Assembly: GCF_000234665.1 (NCBI RefSeq) | Contig: NC_018337.1 | Span: 62,001-126,000, forward strand | DNA: 64,000 nt | Direction of reading: 5' to 3' | DNA from: Leishmania mexicana MHOM/GT/2001/U1103 | Lineage: Eukaryota > Euglenozoa > Kinetoplastea > Trypanosomatida > Trypanosomatidae | Shown here: positions 55,699 through 64,000 of the stretch, piece after piece | How positions within the stretch are numbered: position 1 is the stretch's first letter | Layout of the letters: the number at the start of each line of letters is the position of its first letter | Notes under the pieces: generated by a model | Told to the model about the DNA's origin: nothing | The model's database searches: none | The model's input: the letters and a program-made list of their open reading frames with translations, nothing else | Made by a program: the position numbers and the translations under genes

Positions 55699-56553
55699 TG
55701 TTTAGACACGAAATGGCGCAGTGGGCTAGTACCGCACACGTGTGAGGTCTGCTCTCGCGTACGTGCGCGTTCAGAGAGAAGAAGGGGGGAAGTGTGTTGA
55801 ATGAGGTGCATGAGGCGCGGGGCCATGTTGCGCTCCATCCCTCCACCCCTTTCCTCCCTCCTACGTGCCTCCGTCGCTCCACCGTCCCCACCGCCATCTC
55901 TGTCCTTTGGCGCTCTAGCGCAGAGCCATTCCTCCAATGGTGCACACACGGGCACACGCAGCGCAGCAGCACACATACCCGGAAGCGTGGAGGGGGTCGG
56001 TGGGGCATCAAGCAAGTGCGTGCCTGCTCCGTAGCGTGCATCAAGAAAAGGTTCACGGCACTCGCTTTCTTCGTGGGCGGCAAGAGGGCTCCTCCGCCTC
56101 GTTGGTCTTTTCTTTTTCTCGAATCTAAGCCAGCCATCGATGCCGACCGTCGTGCGCGTCGCACCGGTGAGAGGGGCGAACAGCATTGCGCGAGCATAAA
56201 CAACGACAGTAGGTAAAGCGAAGGAAAGACACACAGGAAGGACACGGTCGATCCAGTGGCGGACGCAAGGCGCACCAATTTGTTTTTCGTTGCGAGGTTG
56301 CGGCACGCGCATCGTTGCCCCTCCCTCCCCTCCCCTTCCCCCTCCGTCTTTCTCTTTTGCTCGATTCCGCCTCACCATCTCTGTCGCTCTCTGCCGCCAG
56401 GAGTGGGCTGCCAAGCTCTCTTGGCTGCCCCTCTCCCTCTCTCATCGGATACACATGCCCCCACATCCGCAGCGAACACCAACACACAGTCGCAAGGGCC
56501 GAAATTTATTCACAAGCTCGTCCGCTGCACGCTGAACAGACCTCCTCGATCAA
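55699..56553. other. Intergenic region, no gene seen
   Basis: About 0.85 kb. Pyrimidine tracts at about 55837-55862 and 56318-56395. No protein-like frame. Acceptor for the next gene could be one of several AGs at about 56398-56490. Confidence 0.55.
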
Positions 56554-58962
56554 ATGGATGCCCCTTTCTCCCCCGGGAGCGGCAGCTCTCTCACGAGCCT
56601 GCTCCTCGCCGCCGTCGTGCCGTTCCTGTGCCTGCGGGCCTTCCTCTTCCTTTTCCACGTCTGGCCCAACTTTCTTCATCGGCGGCTCACCTCGTGCTTT
56701 GATAGGCAAGTTGCCATGGTCATGGAGCGAGTGAGCCCCAATCGCGTTATCCAGGACGATATTATGGTTCGCAGCATTATGGGATACGTCTCCAGCTGCT
56801 ACGTGCGCAGCATGCAGCGCGGCGCCGACGCGTGCGATGCCGTCGCCACGGCGGACTACGAGTACACCTTCCTCTTTGACAATGCGGACATGTTTGAAGA
56901 GGACTGGGTGCCCTACTCGACACGCTTCCGCTCGCTCTTCGGACGCGTCATTGCCTCTTGCATGGAGCTTTCCGTTGTCCCCAGCTATGGGCATTCCATC
57001 CAAGTGGAGCCCGGACTCTTCGTGCGCTTTCTTCCGAACAGGGACGCCCTAGGTGGCGGCAGGGACAAAGATGGGCGGTGGTCGGCGGAGAGCCAGCAGA
57101 GCTCTGAGGACTCTAAGGGTGGTCAACGACCTGGTGCCGCGGCAGGCGAGCTCAACCAGGTTGACAAGTTGAACACGTACATGTTCTACAGCATGCGCAG
57201 GTACGCGGAAAGCATGGATAATCATCCTGAGCCCCGCGTGGATGGCAGAGCAGATGCGGTCATCTCCGAGGAGCGCCCCTTTGACCCCGGTGCGCAGAGC
57301 GATGCAGACCGAGGCAGGGGCGGCGGTGGCGGCAGCAGCAGCAGCAGAATGCAGTCGGAGTCTACCTTTTTCGAGGACCCCCAACACCCACCTGAAGAGC
57401 GCATCGTCGTCCTCGAGTATCGTCGACCGCTCCCGCACGAGCATGCACATGTTCTATGCAACAGCGGCACCACTCATGGCGGCGTTAGCAAGTACGACGC
57501 ATTGCAGTCGTCGGAAGACGTGATCGAGGGCTTCCTGGGTCGTGTCCACAGGTGGTACCTGGGGCACGTGGCGCAGAGCAAGAGGGCAGCACTTTTGGTG
57601 ATTTATCCGTCGCTGTTGATGGCACAATTCGCGAAGATGGGCACCGTGTCACCGAAAGCGTGCTATATAGGTCCACAGGCCGAGTTCTCAGGAAAGTACT
57701 ATGCGCTGGAAAGTGCAGCGCTGGCGCGCGAGGAAATCACCGGCGCGGCGGCTGCCAGCTCCGCATCGTTGTCTGTGAAGGCGGGAGCGAAAGCAGGCGA
57801 CGGCGCCACCGTCACCGCCGTGCGGGAAGTGACGACGACGACGACGACTGGCGGTCACGTGGGCCTCCGCGGCGCCGAACTGTCAGGCGGGTCGCGAGGC
57901 AAAACGTTCAACTCGCTCTTCTTTCCTGGAAAGGCACGCGTCCTGTCCATGATTGACGACTTTGTGGAGGAGCGCGGCCGCTTCGGTGTGCCGGGCGTCG
58001 TGCCTCGACTTACCTTCTTCCTGTACGGAGCACCTGGCACGGGCAAGACGTCGTTTGTGAAGGCTCTGGCGCGGCATCTGCGGCGCAACCTCGTGGTGGT
58101 CTCCATGAGCGAACTCATCACGGTGAACGAGTTGCAGAGAGTTCTGCAGCCCTTCGGCATGGAACTGAGAGAGGGTGGAGAACGCCGCAGCAGGGGCACA
58201 GGCTCTCTGAGCGTTCGCCCGCATCAGTCTGTGTACGTCTTCGAAGACTTTGATGCAATCGGTGACGCCGGGGAGGCGTTGATAAAGATGCAAGCGCAGC
58301 AGAGGAAGCTGGCGGAGGAGCGGCAGCTGGGGCAGTCGAAGAAGTCCCCTGGCGACGAGGCGAGAGGCAGCGATGACGGTGATAGTGATAAGTTGCAGGC
58401 GGCTTCATCCTCCTCGTCTGCAGGCTCAAGATCTGGCGGCTCCTTCAACAGTCAGGAGGACTGCGGCAGCGATAGCGACGATGGCGACACGGAGCGCAGG
58501 GACATGTTTCTCCTGAGAAACAACCTGCTAGAGGAGCTCACCCGCGACCATCTCACGGTAGAGCGCTTCATTGACCTCTTCAACGGCTTGAACCTGCCCG
58601 AATCCTTCATCGCCGTCTTCACCACGAACCATCCAGAGAGGATCCACCCGCTCATCGCGTCCTCGTCCGTGATGGATGTGACGTTGGACATGGGGATGTT
58701 CGACGATGAGTGTGCGACGCAGATGGTCGAACACTACTATCCTGCCGAGCTCGCCGATCAAACGGTGGAAGGTGGCAGCCAACGGCACCTCTCCACTTCA
58801 CAGCTCGCGGCTCTGCGTGCGGCGCTTCGGGTGTTTAATGCCGGCTCCAGTGGACTGAGTGGGGCGCGGTTGGAGGAAATGTGCGTCGAGTGCGACACAG
58901 TCGCGGCCTTGACGGCACGGCTGAGCTCAGTAGACTCCTTTGACGCGGTGGACGTGTTTTAG
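56554..58962 (+). CDS. BCS1-like AAA ATPase, membrane-anchored, arginine-finger motif missing
   Basis: This 802-aa protein (MDAPFSPGSGSSLTSLL) has a hydrophobic segment at about residues 12-40, like the N-terminal anchor of BCS1. A BCS1-type region is followed by a single AAA module: FFPGKARVLSMIDDFVEERG, Walker A YGAPGTGKTS (491-500), Walker B VYVFEDFDAI (560-569) and sensor-1 VFTTNHPERIHPLI (about 688). BCS1 proteins form heptamers in the mitochondrial inner membrane and insert the Rieske protein into complex III. Compared with BCS1, the LIRPGRVD motif that carries the arginine finger reads LIASSSVMDV here, so trans-activation of ATP hydrolysis may be altered. Low-complexity insertions lie at about 160-285 (Gly/Ser/Arg-rich) and between Walker B and sensor 1 (about 590-650, Ser/Asp-rich). 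This is probably a divergent paralogue rather than the Rieske translocase itself. Confidence 0.85.
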   Translation: MDAPFSPGSGSSLTSLLLAAVVPFLCLRAFLFLFHVWPNFLHRRLTSCFDRQVAMVMERVSPNRVIQDDIMVRSIMGYVSSCYVRSMQRGADACDAVATADYEYTFLFDNADMFEEDWVPYSTRFRSLFGRVIASCMELSVVPSYGHSIQVEPGLFVRFLPNRDALGGGRDKDGRWSAESQQSSEDSKGGQRPGAAAGELNQVDKLNTYMFYSMRRYAESMDNHPEPRVDGRADAVISEERPFDPGAQSDADRGRGGGGGSSSSRMQSESTFFEDPQHPPEERIVVLEYRRPLPHEHAHVLCNSGTTHGGVSKYDALQSSEDVIEGFLGRVHRWYLGHVAQSKRAALLVIYPSLLMAQFAKMGTVSPKACYIGPQAEFSGKYYALESAALAREEITGAAAASSASLSVKAGAKAGDGATVTAVREVTTTTTTGGHVGLRGAELSGGSRGKTFNSLFFPGKARVLSMIDDFVEERGRFGVPGVVPRLTFFLYGAPGTGKTSFVKALARHLRRNLVVVSMSELITVNELQRVLQPFGMELREGGERRSRGTGSLSVRPHQSVYVFEDFDAIGDAGEALIKMQAQQRKLAEERQLGQSKKSPGDEARGSDDGDSDKLQAASSSSSAGSRSGGSFNSQEDCGSDSDDGDTERRDMFLLRNNLLEELTRDHLTVERFIDLFNGLNLPESFIAVFTTNHPERIHPLIASSSVMDVTLDMGMFDDECATQMVEHYYPAELADQTVEGGSQRHLSTSQLAALRAALRVFNAGSSGLSGARLEEMCVECDTVAALTARLSSVDSFDAVDVF

Positions 58963-60305
58963 GGGGGCGCCTCTCCGATGTTGCACGTCTGCGCAATCGG
59001 ACGCGATGTGCGGCACGGGGCCCCGCCAGTGCTGCCTTAGATGCCTCGTTCAATCGTTACCCGCGACGGCACGTTGCCGTCTTCCTCTCTCTCTCTATGT
59101 ACCTGTGCACGCGCGTGTGTTGGGTGCATCCTCTGCTCCGCTGCAGCCTTTCGCCCCCCCCCCTCTAATCGGCTCTGTGCGGCGTGGCGATTTTCTTCTT
59201 CGCCCAACCGTTGGGTTTTTTTGCGCTGGACTCCCGTCTTGTCATTGTGGCCGAGTGTGAGCGTGGAACGCGTCCACGTGCTGCGGGGCCCTTCGTGACG
59301 CTTGTTGGGTGCAGGAGAGGACCCGGCGTGCTGTGTGTGGGCGGGCGTGTGTTGCGGCTGTATCGCCTTCTGCGCTGCTGTGACGTGCATGGCTTCGCGC
59401 TCTATCGTGTCTTTCTTCTGTTGCACGCGCAGCCCCGCGCCGGCCCTGCTGCTCCGCTCCTCCTCGTCGCCTTCCCACCCGCCCCCTCCCACACACATGC
59501 ACACCCTCTCCTCCAGCGCCGCTGCTGACGCCGAGGACAGAGACATGTGTGGATGCAGAGCGAGCGAAGTGCAAGTAATCACACGCACACGTGTGCTAGC
59601 ACGCGTAGCCCACACCCTTCCCCAACCCAGCTATATACCGGCCCGCCCAACATGGACCGAAGAAGACACACAGCCTGATCGGCGCGCACGCAATGAGCGG
59701 CCGCACCTCCGCAGGTCTGTGAGCGTCCACCTCTTGTGTGCACCCGTGATGGACACGCGTCTGTGTGTACATGCATGTCTGCGCCTCACGAAACATGCCG
59801 GACAGGCACAACGGCAAGTTCTCTCTCTTACCTCTTTGCGCGACTGGTGCGCCATCTTTTCTGCCTCCCCCCCTCCACGCCACTGCTCTCCTCCCTCCTC
59901 GTACCATCGACATCCCACCCCACCCCACCCCATCCTCTCCTCTCCTCTCCTGTACACTGATATCCACGCACGCGCGCACACACACACATGTGCATCTATA
60001 TGCGCATGCGCAATGCAGCACAACGTCACCACAACACCTGCCATCCTCCGTAAGCTAACTCGCCAAGGTCTTGCTCCGAGCCCTCCCTCCCACCGTATTA
60101 TCTTTCCCCGCATCGTGTGTAACTTGTGTGCTCCTCCGGGTCTCAGAAGGAGCAAGCGCACGTCGTATCATCCGCCCAGCCCGCACGCGCATACATCCGC
60201 AACTGTCGGGCTCGCGTGGTGCCCCTGTCGAGCTCCTTTCGATCGCCACCATTTGTATTACACTCTTCGCACGCTTCCCCGAAGCGTTCGTGTCTCGCAG
60301 CCAAG
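58963..60305. other. Intergenic region, no gene seen
   Basis: About 1.3 kb. It has C runs near 59154-59164, CT-rich DNA at about 59455-59510 and 59865-59955, and a CA run near 59975-59988. A 335-codon open frame here is low complexity (His/Pro/Ser/Arg) and not protein-like. Confidence 0.55.
60299..60300 (+). promoter_or_regulatory. Predicted spliced-leader acceptor AG for eIF5
   Basis: CGTGTCTCGCAG lies 5 nt before the ATG at 60306. Upstream AGs such as 60283 are alternatives. A very short leader is common in trypanosomatid mRNAs. Confidence 0.3.
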
Positions 60306-61442
60306 ATGACGGCTCAGATGGTGCCGATTGACCCGGACAAGAAGGATGACGTCTACTACCGTTACAAGATGCCCGCTGTGCAGACGAAGGTGGAGGGCAG
60401 CGGCAACGGTATCAAGACAGTGCTGCCGAATATTCACGACATCTGTCTGGTGATCAACCGCCCGGAGGAAGTGCTCATGAAGTACTTTCAGTTCGAGCTC
60501 GGGGCGCAGCGTACGGTGTCGACAAAGGACGACAAGTTCCTGCTGATGGGTGCCCACCCCACGGAGCGCATGCAGGACAAGCTGTACGACTTCATTCGAA
60601 AGTTCGTGCTGTGCAAGCACTGCCACAACCCTGAGACGGCCATCCACCTCGACGCTGGCAAGAAGGGCTCCGCCTCCATCAGTATGGTGTGCGGTGCGTG
60701 CGGTAAGCGGTCCAACTTCGATGAGCACCGTACCAAGACCTTCATGACGCAGTACTACGAGAAGCATCCGGTGGAGGCGAAGGCGGCCAAGGGTGCCGCA
60801 GAGGCGCGCAAGAAGGACGACGCCCCGGCGGCTGACGAAGTGGCCGCGCCGACCAAGCCGGAGAAGGAGTCAGGCAAATCCGTCGGCAAGTCGGACCTCA
60901 CGGACGACCGCGAGGACCCCAAGGTTGTTTTCGCGCGTGTGCTGAAGGAGTCCTGGGGCAAGAACGACGAGCTCGTGGGGCGCACCGTGCGTCTGCTGAG
61001 CCAGTACAACCTACCGGAGCACTACGGACCGCCGATGGCGCTGTCGGCGATGCTGCTGGAGCACCGTGATGACCTGCTGTCGACCATGAAGATGCACGCG
61101 CGTCTGCTGAAGCGGCTCTGCACGGTGCCGGAGCTCTTCTCCCGCTCGGAGGGCTACGACGAGAAGGAGTTGACGGAGTTCTACAAGCGCGAGAAGAAGA
61201 TTCAGAAGACGTTCCTCCGCGAGTGCGCCAAGGAGTTCGCCACCAACTATACCCCCGACAAGTTCGCCGTTCTCATCTTTATGCTGTTTGTCGAAGGTGT
61301 CCTTCGTGACCGCAGCATCGCCGATTGGGCAAAGGACACGAAGCCCTTCAGCGACGCCGACCCGAAGCTGCAGGAGGAGATGCGGCAGAAGGTAGCACCG
61401 ATCGTCTCCTGGCTCGGCATGGACGCCAAGGCAGACGCGTAG
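60306..61442 (+). CDS. EIF5: Translation initiation factor eIF5
   Basis: This 378-aa protein starts MTAQMVPIDPDKK. The N-terminal GAP domain has DVYYRYKMPAVQTKVEG, in which Arg19 corresponds to the catalytic arginine (Arg15 of human eIF5), then NGIKTVLPNI, KYFQFELGAQ and a C4 zinc ribbon CKHCHNPET...CGACGKRSNF. A Lys/Ala/Glu-rich linker (about 155-200) leads to the C-terminal W2/HEAT domain (RVLKESWGKNDELVGRTVRL ... IVSWLGMDAKADA). eIF5 stimulates GTP hydrolysis by eIF2 in the 43S/48S complex and holds eIF2-GDP afterwards. The protein stops right after the SWL motif, so the acidic extension with the second aromatic/acidic box seen in many eukaryotes is absent. The frame is open upstream from 60126, but no earlier ATG looks used. 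Confidence 0.95.
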   Translation: MTAQMVPIDPDKKDDVYYRYKMPAVQTKVEGSGNGIKTVLPNIHDICLVINRPEEVLMKYFQFELGAQRTVSTKDDKFLLMGAHPTERMQDKLYDFIRKFVLCKHCHNPETAIHLDAGKKGSASISMVCGACGKRSNFDEHRTKTFMTQYYEKHPVEAKAAKGAAEARKKDDAPAADEVAAPTKPEKESGKSVGKSDLTDDREDPKVVFARVLKESWGKNDELVGRTVRLLSQYNLPEHYGPPMALSAMLLEHRDDLLSTMKMHARLLKRLCTVPELFSRSEGYDEKELTEFYKREKKIQKTFLRECAKEFATNYTPDKFAVLIFMLFVEGVLRDRSIADWAKDTKPFSDADPKLQEEMRQKVAPIVSWLGMDAKADA

Positions 61443-62459
61443 AAAGTGCACCAGTATCAGGATAAAAGCAGAAGAAAGGCGTATGCGTGTGCCTGTATGT
61501 AAGCATGTGTGCCCGTAAGCATGTGGCTGTCTGGGTGTCTGGGTGTGGGTGTGTGGGTGGTGAAGACTTAATGCTGCACGTAAGGAGTTGGTAACAGCAA
61601 GGCAACCGAAAATAGACAAAAGGAGTCGGTGGTGTGTGGTGTGCGCCAGAGGTGCGGGCGGCTTGGGCGAGTGGAAGGCCAACGCGTGTGCGCATGTGGG
61701 CGGGGCGAACAGTGCTTCACGCACACACGGCTTTTGCTCTGTTTTCGCGCGATAAGCGCTGGCGATTTTCGGCACCATCAGCTCGTCTCTGCTGCCGAAG
61801 GCACTAGTGTACGGCTACCGCGCACTTCGCATGTTGGTCTCGCGTACCCTTCTCGCTGTCTCCGTCTCCTCCTCCTTTCTCGCCGCTAACCTTCCCTGCG
61901 GACGCACATGTGCCCCTTCTCTCTCTCCACAGGGCCTTGTCTCCGTCTCCACCCTTCACTGACCGCGTTCCCGCCGTGACAGCTTTGCCGCTCTCCCGTA
62001 AGGCACCGCTGTGCACATGCGCGGGTCTGTGCGCATGTTTGCGCGTCGCGGCGAGTAAACAACAACTCATTAAAAGAAGAAGAGGCGTCAGTTCAGCGAC
62101 TCGCGAAAGTCGACGAGGGAGCAGATCAGCAGACGTCACGGCAATTGGAAAGGGAAGGGTGCCTCTCCCCTCCCCTCCCCTCCCCCAAACCGCTTTCCTG
62201 CCCTCTTCGATCTGTGTGCCTGTCTGTCTACCCCCCCCCCTACCCTCTACTCGCTCGACGGCCGTGCTGACGGTGTGCCGTCGTGTGTACCTCTCCTCGT
62301 TGCTCGCCCCTCGTCTCCACCTGCTTTGCCCCCTTGCGAGCACGTGCCGTTCCGTCTCGCCTCCATCTCCTCGTGACCACCCTCCCCTCCCTTCCCAGCT
62401 CAGCGGCCCTCACGTACGAAAGTGAAGCAGGTACGCACACGCACACAACGACACACGCA
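61443..62459. other. Intergenic region, no gene seen
   Basis: About 1.0 kb. GGGTGT-type repeats near 61531-61560, CT-rich tracts at about 61855-61965, 62160-62190 and 62370-62398. No protein-like frame. Confidence 0.55.
62397..62398 (+). promoter_or_regulatory. Predicted spliced-leader acceptor AG for RPC1
   Basis: CCCTCCCCTCCCTTCCCAG is a strong polypyrimidine-AG, with a second AG at 62402-62403. The leader would be about 60 nt and contains no ATG before 62460. Confidence 0.45.
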
Positions 62460-64000
62460 ATGTCTCAGGCTGCTACCACGGCTGCGCAGTTTGTGCGGCC
62501 GCTGCTTGATAAGCCGGTGGAGGTGACCTCGATCAAGTACAGTCTCCTCTCCGAGGACATGATTCACCGCCTCTCGGTCCTGCCCTGCCACCGCGTGATT
62601 GGGACCGAAAAGAGCTTCGGCGTCAACGATGGCCGCCTTGGCCCGAGTGACCGCTTGTCGGTGTGCAACACCTGCGGTCAGCGCAGCATCGAGTGCACTG
62701 GCCACGCCGGCCACATCGACCTCGAGGCGCCCGTCTTCCACCTCGGCTACTTCTCTGCAGTCATTCGAGTCTGCCGCACAATCTGCAAGCGCTGCTCCAA
62801 CGTACTCCTCACGCGAGAGGAGATGGAGTACTACCTGCACCGGCTGAGATCCACGACACATGAGCCGCAGCAGCGCGCCGCCATTATCAAGGGCATCCAG
62901 GAGGACGCCTACAAGACACGCGTGTGCCTCATGTGCGGTGGGCTGAACGGCACGGTGCGGCGGGTGCGGCCAATGCGCATCGTCCACGAAAAGTACCTCG
63001 TCGATCTGCGCCGCGGCGAGCAGGCGAATGAGGACCCGACGGCGTTCTTCCAGGAGGAGCTGCGGTCCGCTGCGATGCAGAACTCGGAGGTGGGCGCCCA
63101 CAAGGAGTTCGTACACGAGTTCCTGCACCCGCAGCGTGTGAAGGAACTTTTCGAAGCGATTCCGCTGGAGCAGGTGCCGCTGCTAGGCCTGCAACCTGGC
63201 ACCAGTCCATGCAGCCTCCTCATCAGCACCTTGCTCGTCCCACCAGTGTGCGTGCGGCCGCGCGGCATGTCGACGACGAGCCACATCCGCGAGGATGACT
63301 TGACGACGCAGTACAATGAGATTCTCATCTGCTCTGACATGATGAGCGACGGCACAAACGATGCCGCGCGCAGCGTAGAGACGTGGGAGCTGCTGCAGAC
63401 GCGTGTGGCGCGACTGCTGGATGCGGCGCTGCCGGGGTTTCCTTCGCACCTGCGCACCGTCGAGTGCAAGTCGTACGCGCAGCGCATGAAAGGCAAGCAG
63501 GGCCGTTTCCGAGGCAACCTCAGCGGCAAACGCGTCGACTTCTCTGGACGGTCTGTCATTTCACCCGACCCGAATCTTCGCATCGACGAGCTCGCCGTGC
63601 CGCTGCGCGTCGCGCGTGTGCTGACGTACCCGCAGCGCGTCTTTGCTGGCAACATCCAGCTCATGCGCCGACTCGTGCGCAACGGCCCGCATGTGCACCC
63701 GGGCGCCCTCACCGTTTACCTCTCGAAGGAGTGCTCGCGCAAGTCGCTGCGCAACGCCCGTGACCGCGAGGCCATCGCGGCGCGCCTCAGTATAGGCGAC
63801 GTCGTGGAGCGGCATGTGATGAACGGCGACTATATCCTCTTCAACCGCCAGCCGTCGCTCCACCGCATCTCGCTCATGGCGCACCGCGCACGCGTGCTGC
63901 CCTTCCGCACATTTCGCTTCAATGAGTGCTGCTGCGCGCCGTACAACGCCGACTTCGACGGAGACGAGATGAACATCCACGTTGTGCAGACGGAGGAGGC
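62460..64000 (+). CDS. RPC1: RNA polymerase III largest subunit RPC1 (5' part, runs off the window)
   Basis: The first 513 codons are present (MSQAATTAAQFVRPLL start); the frame is open to the window end. The clamp zinc site is C69-x2-C72-x6-C79-x2-H82 (CNTCGQRSIECTGHAGHIDL in part), followed by CKRCSNVLL and CLMCGGLNGTVRR. Further blocks are LKGKQGRFRGNLSGKRVDFS in part, SGRSVISPDPNLRIDELAVP, NGPHVHPGA, FNRQPSLHRISLM and the catalytic NADFDGDEMN at 496-505, whose Asp498, Asp500 and Asp502 bind the active-site magnesium. HLGYFSAVIRVCRTICKRC and GLNGTVRRVRPMRIVHEKY resemble the Pol III subunit more than Pol I or Pol II. It transcribes tRNA, 5S rRNA and, in trypanosomatids, U-snRNA genes. Nothing unusual is seen in the available part. 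Confidence 0.93.
   Translation, partial: MSQAATTAAQFVRPLLDKPVEVTSIKYSLLSEDMIHRLSVLPCHRVIGTEKSFGVNDGRLGPSDRLSVCNTCGQRSIECTGHAGHIDLEAPVFHLGYFSAVIRVCRTICKRCSNVLLTREEMEYYLHRLRSTTHEPQQRAAIIKGIQEDAYKTRVCLMCGGLNGTVRRVRPMRIVHEKYLVDLRRGEQANEDPTAFFQEELRSAAMQNSEVGAHKEFVHEFLHPQRVKELFEAIPLEQVPLLGLQPGTSPCSLLISTLLVPPVCVRPRGMSTTSHIREDDLTTQYNEILICSDMMSDGTNDAARSVETWELLQTRVARLLDAALPGFPSHLRTVECKSYAQRMKGKQGRFRGNLSGKRVDFSGRSVISPDPNLRIDELAVPLRVARVLTYPQRVFAGNIQLMRRLVRNGPHVHPGALTVYLSKECSRKSLRNARDREAIAARLSIGDVVERHVMNGDYILFNRQPSLHRISLMAHRARVLPFRTFRFNECCCAPYNADFDGDEMNIHVVQTEE

Noticed and set aside
59302..60309. 335-codon open frame upstream of eIF5
   Set aside because: His/Pro/Ser/Arg-rich translation of CA- and CT-rich DNA, no domain, overlapping the likely eIF5 leader.

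Overview
The window is nuclear DNA of a trypanosomatid, most likely a Leishmania species. The evidence is a high GC content, 19 intronless protein genes all on the + strand, 1-3 kb intergenic regions full of polypyrimidine tracts and CA/GT microsatellites, typical kinetoplastid families (DUF1935 proteins, a calpain-like protein without a catalytic triad), and repeats that look like SIDER/DIRE retroposon remnants. The layout fits one directional (polycistronic) gene cluster whose mRNAs are separated by spliced-leader trans-splicing and polyadenylation. From memory of Leishmania gene order (not checked), the run deoxyhypusine synthase - eIF5 - Pol III largest subunit suggests the chromosome 34 region of L. 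major numbering.

Layout. 1-10 kb: a methyltransferase-like protein with a mitochondrial-type N terminus, then two related proteins each made of four DUF1935 repeats. 12-15 kb: Hsp90 co-chaperone p23 and a p24/GOLD cargo receptor with a dilysine tail. 16-28 kb: IFT81, a 1375-aa coiled-coil protein, an unrecognised basic protein and a 90-aa RIIa/Dpy-30-like mini-protein; part of this block is clearly flagellar. 28-38 kb: a membrane-anchored sulfide:quinone-oxidoreductase-like flavoprotein and a large calpain-7-like protein without catalytic residues. 39-49 kb: MON1, the U3 snoRNP protein RRP9 and a PUS1-type pseudouridine synthase. 50-64 kb: a START-domain protein, deoxyhypusine synthase, a BCS1-like AAA ATPase, eIF5 and the N-terminal third of the RNA polymerase III largest subunit, which runs off the window.

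Functionally the cluster is mostly housekeeping (RNA modification, ribosome biogenesis, translation, Pol III transcription, membrane traffic) mixed with flagellar and cytoskeletal genes, as is usual where neighbours share transcription but not function. Regulation should be post-transcriptional. The most unusual feature is a block of about 317 bp that occurs twice, 10.9 kb apart (42182-42498 and 53090-53414), and is identical by eye apart from two homopolymer length changes. One copy ends in an A-rich tail like a short retroposon. The other lies downstream of a frameshifted RNase H remnant, as expected of a degenerate ingi/L1Tc-related element. I saw no tRNA, rRNA or CRISPR array, and no credible minus-strand gene.
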